The notes under the pieces are model-generated. The model saw only the letters and a list, made by a program, of their open reading frames with translations. It was not told where the DNA came from and did not search any database. From NCBI GenBank assembly GCA_017590115.1, contig JAGGNK010011225.1:311387-375386 (forward strand): DNA of 64,000 nt, written 5' to 3'. Both the position numbers and the translations under genes were made by a program. This DNA is from Montifringilla adamsi. Lineage: Eukaryota; Chordata; Aves; Passeriformes; Passeridae. Below, piece after piece: positions 53,001-64,000 of the stretch. The first letter of the stretch is position 1. Each line of letters begins with the position of its first letter.

Positions 53001-55079
53001 TGAACTGCTGCATCCCCAGAGGCAGCATTTTCTAGTTCTTGTAATGCTCTAATGAGATCTGTGGTCTGAAAAAAGCATGCAAGATTGAGAACTAGTTTAA
53101 ATAAACAGATTCTAGAATAAAACAGAAGTATTTTACAACAAGCTTGTAGTATTGATTTGATGGTAATTTTAGCAGCATTTACAGTATCACCTTTACAGTC
53201 AAACAAAATAAAACAAACCTTTAATCTCAGCACAACATTGCAGTGTTTCTAGTTTTAAAGGTCACCTTTCTGCAAGAGCTTTTTCATTTAAATTCTTGGT
53301 ATAGGAATACTTATAAACCTTTCTTGACAGTAGTGCTTATTTTACAGTACCTTTCATTTTATTACACATTTTTTAAAATTACTTTTCCTGTTGTTTTGCT
53401 TCACTATTGCAAAAGACTGTATCAGTGCACTTCTTCTGGAAGCAGGGCTGATGTTCACAGAACAGATATCTGCTACAGAGAAACATACTAAATTGTGATG
53501 ACTTGAGAACAGTCGTTCTTTGCTGTAACAAAAATCCTTTCGAGATAGGGCAATACCACAACAAAACCCCACAAGAATTAGAAGAGCTGTAACAGTTTTA
53601 GGCAGACAAGAATTCTTCACAGCCACTGTGAGTGAAACTTTGGGAAATATTTTCTTTATAAATCCATAACAATCTTATATTCTAATACATGTTTTACTAC
53701 TACCCTGAAAACTGAATGAGAACTCAGTGCATTGCAGAAACTACTGCTGAAATCCTGACATGAACAAAGCTGGACATACAGTTCATACATCTGGATTTAG
53801 TGTCAAATACGTAAAGTTACAGCATACCCTGCTGAAAAACTATTAAGTCTCAGGTGTAGCCACCCTTGCCCAGAAACAGTTCCTCACTGAAAAACAGAGA
53901 CCATTAAAAAAAGAAAGAGTAACTGAAAAATTCTATATGAAACCATATGGAAGTAGAGAATTTTATAAACAAGCTTTTACCTGAGGAGGATCAGTGGGAG
54001 AGCTTCGAGGTGAACAGTTATTTTCATCAACTTTGATCTGCTCATATGTGCGCTTCCTCACCTTTCTGTCTCCATCTAAATGAAAACAAACACAGCAGTC
54101 AGGGAAGTACTATTTCAAACAGGAGGCAGAACCTTCATACACTCACAAAATACTTACACAAAGCTTGCCTAAGTTGTTCTAATACATCATTTTCATAAAC
54201 AGACCTTTCTTCCCAGATAGATAGCACTCGGCCAAGGTGTTTCTTACAACTCTCATCAGACTCACTGTTACAAGGAAAAAATCAAGTATCAGCAATAGGT
54301 AGAAGTATAGGACTGCTTTATAATTACTTTTCACAGAAAGACCTTCACAGATCTTAGCAATATCCAAGCATCAGAAGTCAAATAACCTCAGAAAATAACA
54401 AATTCACATTTTAGCAAAGACCAGTTCAATGTGCCCTAGCAAGGAGATGAAAAAAAAAAAGGGCCTACACCCTACTCTTTTTTTTTAATTAATTAAATCT
54501 GGAAACACTACAAATAGGTTTATGTTGCTTCAACAGCTGTGTATCATTGTGAAGATAATCCTGTATCAAGACTCTAGCTTCCTCAAGCAATGACATTAGA
54601 GGCTGCTGGGGAAAAACAAATCATGCAACACTCAGTAATGAAAAATGTCAAACTGTTGTAGCACATAAACACAGACAGTAAGCAAGTCTTAGTTTCTTTC
54701 TTCTTGGAAGGCTAACAGCCTTCCAAGGCAAAAAGGGACTGAATGCTGACGAATTTACTATCAAACTTTATCCAACTGTAGTAAGACTATCCAAGTTCAC
54801 AAGAACACTGAATAAATGAAATTAACAAGATTTCAAGTACAGAAACAGCACATGAAGAACTAGATGGGCCAGAAGACATCAAGTGATGACTTCTCTAAAT
54901 GCCCCTCAAATGCAGTGTGAAGGACACTGCATACACAAGTTTACTGTACCTTGAAACATGCTTAAAAGCCTCCACTATTACTGGAGCAAAATCTTTTGTA
55001 AATTCTGGTCCTTTCCTTTTGCTGTTCTGTATGACATCATTGGCCAAGTACAGGAATGTCAGCTTCCTATTCGGTTTTG
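25944..55079 (-). CDS. RPRD1A: RPRD1A orthologue, coding exons 2-7 (first coding exon outside the window)
   Basis: Exons read from high to low coordinate are 54950-55079, 54158-54264, 53981-54075, 52939-53065, 52665-52840 and 25944-26093. All joins keep frame and total 785 nt, giving about 260 residues. With the roughly 51 missing N-terminal residues this matches the 312-residue human protein. RPRD1A (also p15RS) is a nuclear dimer subunit that binds phosphorylated RNA polymerase II C-terminal repeats and works with RPRD1B and RPAP2; it has also been linked to repression of Wnt/TCF4 targets. The first visible exons carry the rest of the CID domain (RKLTFLYLANDVIQNSKRKG). Exons 5-7 carry the helical coiled-coil CREPT region (LLADYNGRLAAEIDDRK, LAEKEHKLE, EYKRKLARVSQVRKEL). 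The C-terminus is the conserved HLPFAGDIYSDD. The N-terminal exon lies beyond position 64000. The gene is convergent with C18orf21. Confidence 0.95.
28936..28986. repeat. Poly-A and (AAAC)n simple repeat
   Basis: A run of A is followed by ACAAACAAACAAACAA. Confidence 0.85.
32911..33062 (+). mobile_element. CR1 LINE 3' fragment
   Basis: It has GAGGTGGTGGAGTCACCAT, CCTGGAAGTGTTCAAGA, and the ending GGTCTCTTCCAATCTTGATG ATCC. It is a forward CR1 tail in RPRD1A intron 6. Confidence 0.88.
34078..34111. repeat. Two-copy 17-bp tandem duplication
   Basis: ACCTGCAGGTCACTAGT is followed directly by ACCTGCAGGTCACTAGG. Each copy starts with the 10-bp palindrome ACCTGCAGGT. Confidence 0.85.
35763..35910 (-). 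mobile_element. CR1 LINE 3' fragment
   Basis: It has AATCACAGAATTACAGAATT, GGGAGGGATCCACAGGGATC and GAGTCCAACTCCTACCCAGG. This is a reverse-oriented CR1 3' end, diverged and truncated, in RPRD1A intron 6. Confidence 0.8.
36052..36077. repeat. Short TCTGTATGTCTG repeat
   Basis: Two 12-bp units plus two bases; a simple sequence repeat in RPRD1A intron 6. Confidence 0.8.
39944..39985. repeat. A/C-rich simple repeat
   Basis: AAAACAAAAAACAAACAAAA-type tract. Confidence 0.8.
42162..42189. repeat. Two-copy 14-bp repeat
   Basis: TAGGGTTATCATCA occurs twice in direct succession. Confidence 0.85.
44308..44378. repeat. A/C-rich simple repeat
   Basis: A 70-bp purine/C tract built of AAAACCC, AACAACAA and AAACAAAC pieces. 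Confidence 0.8.
48362..48367. repeat. Left target-site duplication of the solo LTR
   Basis: CAAGAC, identical to the six bases directly after the element. Confidence 0.8.
48368..48740 (+). mobile_element. Solo LTR of an endogenous retrovirus (class II type by target duplication)
   Basis: The element is 373 bp, starting TGTAG and ending CAACA. It is flanked by the perfect 6-bp direct repeat CAAGAC at 48362-48367 and 48741-48746. A 6-bp duplication is typical of ERVK-like (class II) insertions in birds. It contains two CCAAT-type boxes in opposite orientation (48494-48498 and 48526-48530) and an AATAAA at 48675-48680, about 60 bp before the 3' end, giving a U3-R-U5 order on the + strand. No internal viral genes or second LTR are present, so it is the recombination remnant of a provirus. 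The clean ends and intact duplication suggest a fairly young insertion. It lies in RPRD1A intron 6, antisense to that gene. From memory it resembles LTRs common in songbirds. Confidence 0.85.
48741..48746. repeat. Right target-site duplication of the solo LTR
   Basis: CAAGAC, identical to the six bases directly before the element. Confidence 0.8.
50102..50161 (-). CDS. Candidate alternative terminal exon of RPRD1A
   Basis: In the minus sense there is a long pyrimidine-rich tract ending cttctgttgcag. It is followed by 19 codons in the phase left by exon 6 (VVDMDLSSNDHHPLVNTSC), then TAA. An AATAAA lies 2 nt beyond (50095-50100) and a GU-rich stretch (TTGCATTGTCTGTTGTTTT) follows. All parts of a terminal exon are therefore present about 2.5 kb after exon 6. 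Use would replace the last 49 residues with 19. This is inferred from signals only, and no homologue is recognised. Confidence 0.3.
   Translation of the reverse strand: MVDMDLSSNDHHPLVNTSC
52665..52840 (-). CDS. RPRD1A: RPRD1A exon 6, coiled-coil
   Basis: The acceptor is ctttttag. The exon encodes DKESGEQLSKMVDDACMLLA and continues through the coiled coil to LAEKEHKLE, ending in phase 0. The donor is GAA then gtgcgt, a weaker match to consensus than the other donors of this gene. A 26.6-kb intron follows. Confidence 0.94.
52939..53065 (-). CDS. RPRD1A: RPRD1A exon 5, start of CREPT region
   Basis: The acceptor is atgcttttttcag and the donor gtgagg. The exon encodes TTDLIRALQELENAASGDAA and then VHQRIASLPIEVQDVSLLDR. 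Phase agrees with both neighbours. Confidence 0.94.
53981..54075 (-). CDS. RPRD1A: RPRD1A exon 4, linker
   Basis: The acceptor is catttag and the donor gtaaaa. The exon encodes GDRKVRKRTYEQIKVDENN, then a Ser/Pro-rich piece ending PTDPPQ. It appears one residue shorter than human in the DEN(E)NC stretch, by comparison with the human protein from memory. Confidence 0.92.
54158..54264 (-). CDS. RPRD1A: RPRD1A exon 3, end of CID
   Basis: The acceptor is ccttgtaacag and the donor gtaagt. The exon encodes SESDESCKKHLGRVLSIWEE followed by RSVYENDVLEQLRQAL. This is the last CID helix pair, close to human. Confidence 0.94.
54950..55079 (-). CDS. RPRD1A: RPRD1A exon 2, CID domain core
   Basis: The acceptor is tttttattag and the donor AG then gtacag. 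The exon completes an Ala codon, then reads KPNRKLTFLYLANDVIQNSK and continues to EAFKHVS. These are central helices of the CTD-interaction domain, including the conserved basic and Asn residues typical of CTD binding. Confidence 0.95.
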
Positions 55080-58000
55080 CTAATAAAAAGAAAAATTAAA
55101 ATAATTAGAAATGTTATTTCCTTCAACTAATACCTATGTATCCAGACTCATACAGAATACAAACACCCACTCCCCCACACCCTGAAATCAAGCGTGTTTT
55201 TCCCGTTTTCATTACTGCTTACACCATTATACATTTTCAGTATTTTCTGAAAGACTTCAGTCACTCATTGGGTTTTCTCTCCTTTCTGCTCTCTTTTTTC
55301 AAGTTCTTCTTCCTTCATAGTATGACACAACTTCCATTTAGTGCAAAAAACAAACAGAAAAAATCCCCGGATATTCCAAAGTGTTCTTCATCCCCAAACT
55401 ATTTTCAGGTGTCTTCCTGAGCCTTTTATGATTCCTGTTTGGCGGCTTCATGGATTTCTTCCAAGTACTTCAGCTTTCTTCTAAACCTGCTTAAATTTCT
55501 TACACTCATGAAGTCTTCTGATGAGGCACTTCACAGATCCACAATCACTCATTTGAAGAAACTCCTCCTTTTCAGTCTGAATTTTACTCAGTCTTACATA
55601 ACCACTCCCCATTCTCACACTTAAGCAAACTGAACAGTCAATCCCCTAGTCAGTGTCCCTGTATCACTGATCACAGTGATACTCCCCTTCCTCACCTCTG
55701 AAATGTTAAAACACTCATGTGCCAGCAGCTGTAATAGCACAAAAATGTTTTCAAAAACCACTTTCAAGCTCCTGTGGTGTATCTCTTCTCCAAGCACTTT
55801 AAACATCTTATCCCACTTCTCTAAATGTGCAACAGACTACAAGCTTCCAATTTACAAGTTGCTTCTCAAAATCTACTCTGTTTTCTAAGTGCTCCTACCT
55901 CAGTATTTTCATTTACACTTCACCTAATTTTCATTACTCTACAAGTTTATTGGAGCTGAAACTCTTATTGTAACATTTCTACCCTTGGTTAACACTGGAA
56001 TACCATTACCACCACATAACCTCAATATGTACACTCTGATTTTAAAAAGAGGTTGCTCCTGAAAGAAAAGTTTTTTCTGCTGTCTCAAGGAAAGCAGCAC
56101 TGTGGTAATGACAATTCAGAACTTCTTATAATTTATGCAAGCAAATATGATTTGATTTTGTTACTTTCTACTCCATCCTCTCAAAAACGCATAACTACCA
56201 CCCTTCACATATGAAGAGAAAATTCAATGTTAATATGCTTTCCCTCTAGGGAAATGCTTTTGAGAATAAATTTTGCACTACAGAAAGACTCCTCTGAAGG
56301 ACTTCTCCTTGAAGTTCTGGATTCTTTCCAGTCTCTTGAACAGACATATCTAACAAGTTGGGAGTTCTGGACTGACTGGGGGAAAACCCTCTGTTAAATG
56401 TAAAAATGCACTTTGCTTACAGTCAAGGTAAACTAAAGAATAGGAAACAAAAAAAAAAAAAATAGCTTGGAAGTGCTGGACACAAGGTGGACGCTATTTA
56501 GAGTCTGCTCTAGACAGTGAAGTCACCACATGCAAGCACCCAAGAAATTAATCGATTTTGGTCAAAATCTGGCTAACCTATAATGTAGGTTTTATAAACT
56601 TGTGCTGCTCAATTTCTGTATTTAAACCTGACTGATGATAAAACAACACATCTCCCATGTTCCACATGAATCAGACTTCTGACACCTAGCAAGTTTTGAA
56701 TTATTCAAAGAGAGAATGCCAGAAAACACATGTTGTCTCATAGGCATAATCAACAAGTAACTGCCCTGACCCCTCTTTCAGTTCTTAAATAAACCCAGAA
56801 TTAGGATTCAAAATCTAATGAAGCAGACTGTTCCCCATCCTATATCCTCTGGAACTGCATGCAGGATAGGCCCTTGTCTATCCATTCCACCAGGAAAAAA
56901 ACCCTCATTTTTTAATCCTCAGTGATGTAACCCATTTGTGAGACACCCTAACTTCCTTCTTTCCAATAAACAGCCAAATCAATTGGGCTGGCAAAGACAT
57001 GAGATGGATACACAGTGACATGAAGTCAGGTAATGCCGTCTCTCACAAAGCTTAGACTTTATCTACAGTAAAAGACTGATGTATCACATTGGATAAAAGC
57101 ATCCTAAATCACAGAAAGTCACTTTCAGGCTTACTTCCCCGAGTATTACCTTTTCAGCTTCCTACTACAATTCAACATAAACAAAGCTGTGCAGAATGAA
57201 CAAAAATCCTAGACTCACTATTAAGCTATCTGTGCCTTTGGTTGAAAATTTTACTGTTCTACCCTTATTATTCACAAGGAAAATTGTGAAGTAAAATTTA
57301 ACTCCTCTTGCTGTAAGAATGTGCTGCACAAAATTCCAAAGGTAAAAATTATGCATAGTCTGGAGAAGTGCTCCCTCTCCCTTCACAAATCTTCAAGACT
57401 TCCATACTGGTCTATTGGCACTCTGCCTTACATGTGAGACTGAAGCGCAACGTCACCTCTGGCAAGACTGACACTTGAGCTGAAAACATTCTATTGCTAG
57501 CAGACTATAAACTGACTAGTGATGTCTGAAACACAAATTAAATTCAAGATCAAACAGATCTGTTTTGGAGAGAGAACTGTGTTTAAAGCATCTCCAGTAG
57601 CAGTGAAGCTAACTTTCCAGCCCAGAGCATTGATAAACCTCAGAACATCAAAATGGATCAAACAGACAATTTTTCAAGGTTTTCAACACATGGCAAGGCT
57701 AATAGGAAAAGCATTCTTCCTGTCAGAAGAAAATGAAGGGAGAAAACCTGCAAGAACCTAGGTTGAAGAAGGAGCTGAAAGGCACACACTGCCAGAATGT
57801 ACAGTGTTAGAAGTAGCCATCTCTGTACCAACAGTACCCTCTGCAAACACAAAACTGCCAAGAAATCATCTGTGTTGGATTGAGTCATCTTTTCAGAAGC
57901 TCTGTGCAGTGTTCACATAACTCCTCTGCTTGTTGCAGCTAGATTCACCATTCAGCCACCAAAGCAGCTCCCTGAAGTACTGGATTCTGAAGTATTTAAT

Positions 58001-60837
58001 ATGTCAACAGTGCTGGTTGGTATAAGAGCCATATTATGCATCTTACTCTTAATGCATCTTCAATGAGACTACATGGGATTGGCACCTTGCAAATGAAACT
58101 ATGTCTGTATCAAAAATGTATCTGACATGTTTAAATGCCAATGAATATTCTTCAGATGATAATGATATTTCACAAACAATTAGCATACTGAGATATCTGC
58201 AGTGGAGACAGCATTATCAAGTCTTAGTTTTTGGCAATCCATTCTTGTCAGGAACGCATTCTTGTTAGGCCTGCCTGAGTATGCCTGGTTCTCTAACAGT
58301 TCAGTATCAATGCCTGACATTATTTGCTTTAATCCATATGACTTAGAGAACTCTTAACACTGACAAGCCACCACTTTAGTGCAAGTAACCAGTATTTTAC
58401 CCTGAAAGGCAATAAATCAGTCATTTTCACCGAGGTTAGCCCTGGCAATCAAAGTCAGTATAATCACCTGTATTTGTCTTCTCCAGGTTTACCTCCTGCA
58501 TTTGAAATTGAGCTCCCATGAAGACTGATAGAAACATGCCCATTAGTTTCATGCTGTTTTACACCTAGAGCCAAGAAGATTTTTGCTGTCATAGATATAC
58601 TAAAAGAAACTACAGAAAAACACACAAGAATAGGAGATTTCACTTACATCCCACTACAAGTGTATAGACTGACTGAACCATATGAAAATGTTACACCAGG
58701 CTGACGCTTTCTACAGGTCAGCTCTGCTTGAAAGAAAGTATCTCCTAACAAAAGGGTTTGAGACAATAAGCATCAGTATGTTAAAATCTCACAACAGTCA
58801 GCAGCCCTAAACATTTCATTAGCATACCTAAGTTCTCTAGCATGGATTCAAATAAAGACTTGGCTAAATTGCTTTTGAATTACTTTAGTCTATACACATG
58901 CAGGACAGTTTATGAGTGCCACCACTTCTCCCAAAATCTCTGGGACACTTTCTCACAGCATGCTTCACACCTTTGCAAGAGGAGCTCATGACATCTCTGT
59001 AAATACCTGACAAGCTTTCAAGCTTTTTATTAGGAGACCAAACATTGTTAAGTCAAGCAGCACTGAAACTTGAGTGCAAGATCACTGATCCTTCACACTG
59101 CAGAGAGCTAACCTGGGTTTTTATGCAAGCTGATTAAACAGAGAATCTTTGGTAATATGACTCTAAAAGGCCACATGACAGGCTGCCACCCGAAAAGACA
59201 ATTTAAAGACAACATAATCCATAAAAGGCATGGTGTACAACAAGCCCTTAACCTTAAAATTCAACCTTCTACTAAGAAAAGGTTAAACTAAGCGTTCCAC
59301 CTCGTGCAGTCACCTGGTGAATTTTACCAAGGTTTGATAATTGCCGTGTTTTCTTTTCAAAGAGGGAAATGGGACTGCCCATTGAATGTGTTCAAGGTTT
59401 GAGGGTCCAAGTATTTTGACTGTGTTTGGAGACTAGTAACAAAGCGAACACAACATACAACCACTGCTGAGAATAAGGCCATTAGCATCAAATTACCACA
59501 GGATGCCAGAAAGCTGGTCACAGACCAAGGAAACCATTCCAACATAATTACACTGCAGAAGCTTCCCACTGCACTTAGTGCATCCTGAACTACCTGAACA
59601 CATGACACAAACCAATTCCTTTCATTGCCTCATCTGGCAGGTAAAATGCCAAGATGGATATGAATCAACCGCAACAGCTTCAGCATAGTAAAAAGACCCT
59701 ACACTTAAGTATTCAGAACCAGAAAGGTGAAAGACATGCAGGTTTGACACTACACAAACCAAATATAGTTGTTTTAAATAAAAGGCTCTTATATTGCCAC
59801 TCTGATGCTCCTAACTGCAGATCATTTTGTAAATCATGTACACAGCAAATAAGTTTTCCTAACTAGACTCAACAACTCCCATTCATCTGAAGTTTTGCCT
59901 GTTTGTTGCTCTCCAAACCTTTTGGTGTGGATGGGAAGATTGATATGGGCATAACCAAAAAACGAAATCTAAAAAATGAAGTCCAAAAGCCATAGTTTTG
60001 CTTCTCTTAAATAAAAGAAACCAAAATTATTTGTTCTCTCACAATGGACAATGACACTATACCACCACTAAGTAAAATAATCTTACAATCACCAGAAAAG
60101 AAAGAATCCTTCTCCTGGCAGAAAAAACTACACTACATGGTACAGAAAATAATTGCTTTAAACTGGGCACTTGCTTCCTGTGAGCCACTTCCCATCTGCA
60201 AAGCAATATATTGCAACCACTTCTGGCTGTAATTGTGCTCCAAAACACCTCAGTGTTAGAGTAGTTCAGATGTAGTACAACTTTCAAATCTGCTTTAAGT
60301 GTTGCTAGGCCTTCTCAATTTACTTACTAAAATCTGCTACCTTCCAAATTTCAGCAGCTGCCACAACAGCCAGTACCCTCAGAAAAATATATTTCATCAA
60401 TGCCAACAGTTATACTGGATGAGGACCCAAGCACCAGCATATGTCCCAGTGGCAGAAGCTGTAGACAAACCATAAATAAGAAAAAAAGATGTAGCATCTT
60501 TTACCACTAAAAGACTTCAACACCAGAAATAAAACAAAACAAAAATATATCTCCCTGTAGCAGCCCAGATGTACCTGCACAACTGTGGCCCTCCTAAAGG
60601 CAATACACAATGGCTCTACTGACCTAGATAAGCTGTGGCTGTGTAGGGAAGACAGTGATCAGTGTGACACAGGTGGGGTGACAGATGACAGCCTAAACAA
60701 GAGGTCAAGCGATGAAGGAGGATGGAGGATGATCACCATCAGTTTCTGTTACTGACTTATCACTGAGATGCCGTGTTGGGCTCTGAAGAAACAGATACTT
60801 GAATCTGAAATTAGGTTTAAAGATGCAACACAACAGT

Positions 60838-60905
60838 GTCCCGTGAAGAGCCAAGACTTGGACACGATGATCCCTGTGGGTCCCTTCCAACTCAATATTC
60901 TGTGC
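60838..60905 (+). mobile_element. Short CR1 3' fragment
   Basis: ACACGATGATCCCTGTGGGT and CCCTTCCAACTCAATATTCT match the last bases of CR1. Only about 65 bp remain, in RPRD1A intron 1. Confidence 0.7.
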
Positions 60906-63467
60906 TTACTAAAATATCACTAAGAAATAAAAACAAGTGACAGAGCTGAACCTGGAAAAGCTAACAGAAAATGAAACGACAGGAAAAGATTCTTACAGAC
61001 AACTAACTGGAACTCAAAATAACAAGTCCAATAATTACAAAAGTTTAGCAATTTTGGGTTTTTTCCTTTGAAAAAGAACACATTTTAACCAAGTACCACA
61101 AATTGCACATTGAGCCTACTGAACAAGCAGTTACTGTTCACCCTTGAAGGCAGATGCCTTGAATTACAGAACTGAAATTTTTCATTTCAAAAAATGAACA
61201 AACAGGTAGCAAACCTCTACAGCTGCAGAGCATCCTGAAACCAGGGAGCAAGAGATGCATGCTTGAGAACATACCCGACTTGCAAATAAAAAATAATTCT
61301 CAAGAGACTCCATCTCAGAAGAGCCTATTCAAAGGTGTTTCTTCCTAAAGGGATTCCCAGCAGCCATTCAGTGACTGCAGGCTCACACAAGAAATTTGTA
61401 TGTTATGCCACTACCCAGTTTAAAAAGAAACCCTGTAAGTCATTCCCTTTATGGATACACAAAACTACAGAGGTTTAAATGGGCCTCTTTAAAATGACTG
61501 AGGTAATCACAAGTTAATTAATTAGTACTACTTAACTACTTAAATACTGAATAAGCTTATGACTCCCGAGTAATTAACTACTTAACTTTGAGAGTTACAT
61601 TTCATACCTCTGAAATCTAGCTGAAGCAGGACCATTTCCCTCAGTACACACTTTTCAAGAAAACCTGTACATGAAGGCATACTGAACTGATGATCCACAG
61701 GGATTCCAGAATATGGGACCTGACCGCTGCCAATTAATCCAAGTAAACAGAAAGGCACTAAATATTTTATGCTCTCTAAATTAAATGCAGATTTGAAAAG
61801 CTATCTTTTCACCTATACTATAATGTGGCATAAAGAAAAAGGTTATTTAAAATATAAAAGATTCAGAACTAAACATCTAGGAAGGAAAGAGCTCTGATCT
61901 TAGGACTTGTCTTTATGAATAGCTAGAGACATGTTCAGAAAGGCTCATGAAAGCTCATCTGACGTGAATGATATTTTACCAAAACTGAAAGCATCCAGAA
62001 AAAAATGTTGTATCATTGTACTGTGTTCAACCCAACTAGTTATACAACGTTCCTGAAAAGCAGCAGGCTGGAAGGAAGATCTGGAGAGGGCGGTGACAAT
62101 AAAAAAGGGGATACAATGAAATGAAATAAAATCTAAAAAGGCAAGGCTCAATTTTCAGTTCCAGGACCCTACTGGCTAGCAAAAACTGCTAACAGTGTCA
62201 ATAATTTTGATATCCATATTCCCCAAATAGAGGTAATTTTCCTCTCAGGTAGGAGAGAAGTCATGTTTCTACGGCTTGAATGACAGGCAAGTCAGGAGCC
62301 TTAAACTTACTCTAGTTATGGCCTCATTGCCAATATCCTACTTTGTGGTGTTTATGCACTCACTACACCACAGAACAGTTGTTTTCCTCTCATCCTTCCC
62401 ATGCTGTCTGCTTAGATGACTACTTCCACCTTTGGGGATTGGGCACCATCTTACAAATCTGTGCAGCAATTAGCCAGAAGTTAGTATCAGGTAAATGCAA
62501 GCTAATATTTACGAAGTTCAGATACTGTAAGAGATGGAAAATTAAAACACATCCTGTGTATATTAACTATGACAGCTCCAAATGAAGCTTCCTATCTTCC
62601 AAAATGAAGCACTTCACATAGGCCTAAAAGCCCAAAGGGTCAGGACCTTGAAAGCAACTAAGCTACTCCTAGCACAGGGAGAGTTTCACATGCTTTCCAC
62701 AGACCCTTGAAGGTTGACATCCGAAGAGAGGTCACAGCAAAATTTTACTTTGAAGCAGCAAAAGCAGGACAACAACTTCAATTAACAAAACAAACCAAAT
62801 TATGGCAGCTATTCTCACCAAAAGCTCCAAAGAAGGTTGTTATCCTTGCCTCTCAATGCCACTTTCAGATACGTAGCCCACGTTTCAAAGATTTCATTTC
62901 ATTTCTCTCTTAGTCAACCAGCACAAGAGGAAAATTAAGGACTGCCCATTAATATTACAGATTACTATGAACTAATATTGTGCATGATAATTAAGATGAG
63001 CAACCAAAACTCTGTGTCTATTTCAATTAGTTTAAGATACCTTCCAGGCATCATTCAAAACCCCTAACATTCATGCTGTTTGATTAGAAGGCCCAGAAAT
63101 GTGAAATGCTTCAGACACAGGTGGGAGATCCATTCATTTGCTCCTGGAACAAAAAAAAAGCAAGCCTGCAACCAACACAATGAAAATGTGTTTATGTCCT
63201 AAGATGGAATATTGCCACCAAGTCAGTCTTTCTTCAGTCAATACAAAAAAGAATTCAACTCATGCCTCAAAGTTCGAAAGATAACAAATCCCAGAAAAAG
63301 AATATTTTGAACAAAACCACAGTAGGCATATTACACGAAACTGAGTGGTTTCTTCCTCCTTCCTAAGTCCTGTAATGGCTTAGTACTGTTTTTCTGCTCA
63401 GTCTGAAAGATTGAGACTTCTGTTTTTCCCATTAAAGATCCACATATTAGAGAGGCTCCAAGGGAAG

Positions 63468-63642
63468 CTACTGTAAAACAGCATCATTTGGTAGATCAAA
63501 GCAGAGTTCCAGTAAGCGAGTTTTCTTTTTCTTAGAAGAATCAATTAAGATCAAGTTATCATCCAGTGAGGCCAAATAAACCTTCATATGCCATTTCTCC
63601 CTTTCACTCCCTGAACCACTGTCTAAAGCTGCAAGTTCTTTC
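63468..63642 (-). CDS. Unassigned exon-like open segment
   Basis: The acceptor-like tract gctttccgtttaacag is followed by one base and 57 open codons, then TAG. The peptide includes SEREKWHMKVYLASLDDNLI, a KKKK run and LLELCFDLPNDAVLQ. It has varied, protein-like composition, but I do not recognise the family. Its phase does not fit RPRD1A exon 1, since joining there gives an early stop, so it would belong to another minus-strand transcript or be a relic. No AATAAA is seen within about 500 nt downstream. Confidence 0.25.
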
Positions 63643-64000
63643 CTGTTAAACGGAAAGCCACATTAGCATTTAAGTCTGCACAATGATCACAGCTAAAGAA
63701 ACTCACGTTTTTATTATGTTAACATTGGTATTAACCATCTGGCAAAAGTAGGAAGTAAAAACCACTTTGGATACATTACACTGCTCTTCCCTCAGTGCAT
63801 TCCCATCCTCATCTGCCCTTTAAGGACAGTTTCTGGCAAGAAAACCTGAGCAGACTTGGAATTCAAATAGTATTACAGCTAACCATCACTACAGACGATG
63901 AAAAATAATAAGCAAAAAGGCTCCGTCTTGAAAGAGCTGTAATTAATATTAACAACAAAAAGCCCTAAAACCCCGGCTCGCAGGATTCCTTCCGGTTTCC

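Larger units (their letters stand above)
55080..64000 (-). other. RPRD1A: RPRD1A intron 1, incomplete
   Basis: No sequence resembling the expected N-terminal exon is visible before the right edge, so the intron appears to continue outward. It contains one CR1 fragment at 60.84 kb and the unassigned exon-like segment at 63.47-63.64 kb. The last 35 bases become GC-richer, with CCCCGG and an ETS-like CTTCCGG at 63989-63995, which may be the edge of a promoter region. Confidence 0.7.

Noticed and set aside
63960..64000. RPRD1A first exon at the right edge
   Set aside because: The edge is GC-richer and has an ETS-like site, but no sequence matching the expected N-terminal residues is visible, so the exon is taken to lie outside.

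Overview
This is vertebrate genomic DNA, most likely from a bird and plausibly a songbird. It is AT-rich, and its genes are split by long introns. Several CR1 LINE fragments carry the avian 3' end, and there is one well-preserved solo retroviral LTR. One sharp CpG island lies at about 13.96-14.76 kb. Two genes can be reconstructed exon by exon. They are the orthologues of human C18orf21 (RNase MRP subunit RMP24) and RPRD1A, which are neighbours on human 18q12.2. The songbird assignment rests on my memory of similar LTRs and is inference.

Layout. From 1 to about 13.9 kb there is no gene I can support, only intergenic DNA with CR1 pieces, a 57-bp two-copy minisatellite (4.3 kb), a 33-bp tandem duplication (5.8 kb), a CTCF-like motif beside a small GC-rich patch (11.6 kb) and a G/T-rich tract (13.4 kb). 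C18orf21 runs on the + strand from the CpG island to a poly(A) signal at 19.12 kb, with five coding exons and 219 residues. Its second exon is only 23 nt and appears to use a GC donor. From 19.15 to 21.4 kb is the gap between the two genes. RPRD1A lies on the - strand, tail to tail with C18orf21. Its 3' UTR probably spans about 21.4-25.9 kb. The last coding exon is at 25.94-26.09 kb, followed by a 26.6-kb intron, then five exons at 52.66-55.08 kb. Its first coding exon is not in the window, so intron 1 runs from 55.08 kb past the right edge.

Inside the large RPRD1A intron sit a 373-bp solo LTR with a 6-bp target duplication (48.37 kb), two CR1 copies and a phase-compatible candidate alternative terminal exon with its own poly(A) signal (50.10-50.16 kb). 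Inside intron 1, at 63.47-63.64 kb, is a 57-codon open exon-like segment behind a good splice acceptor that I could not assign to any gene.

The two genes do not form a pathway. One product belongs to an RNA-processing ribonucleoprotein, and the other reads the RNA polymerase II C-terminal domain. I found no tRNA, rRNA, CRISPR array, operon or other prokaryote-like system. The most unusual items are the GC-AG microexon, the LTR with three internal inverted repeats, the candidate alternative RPRD1A terminus and the orphan exon-like ORF.
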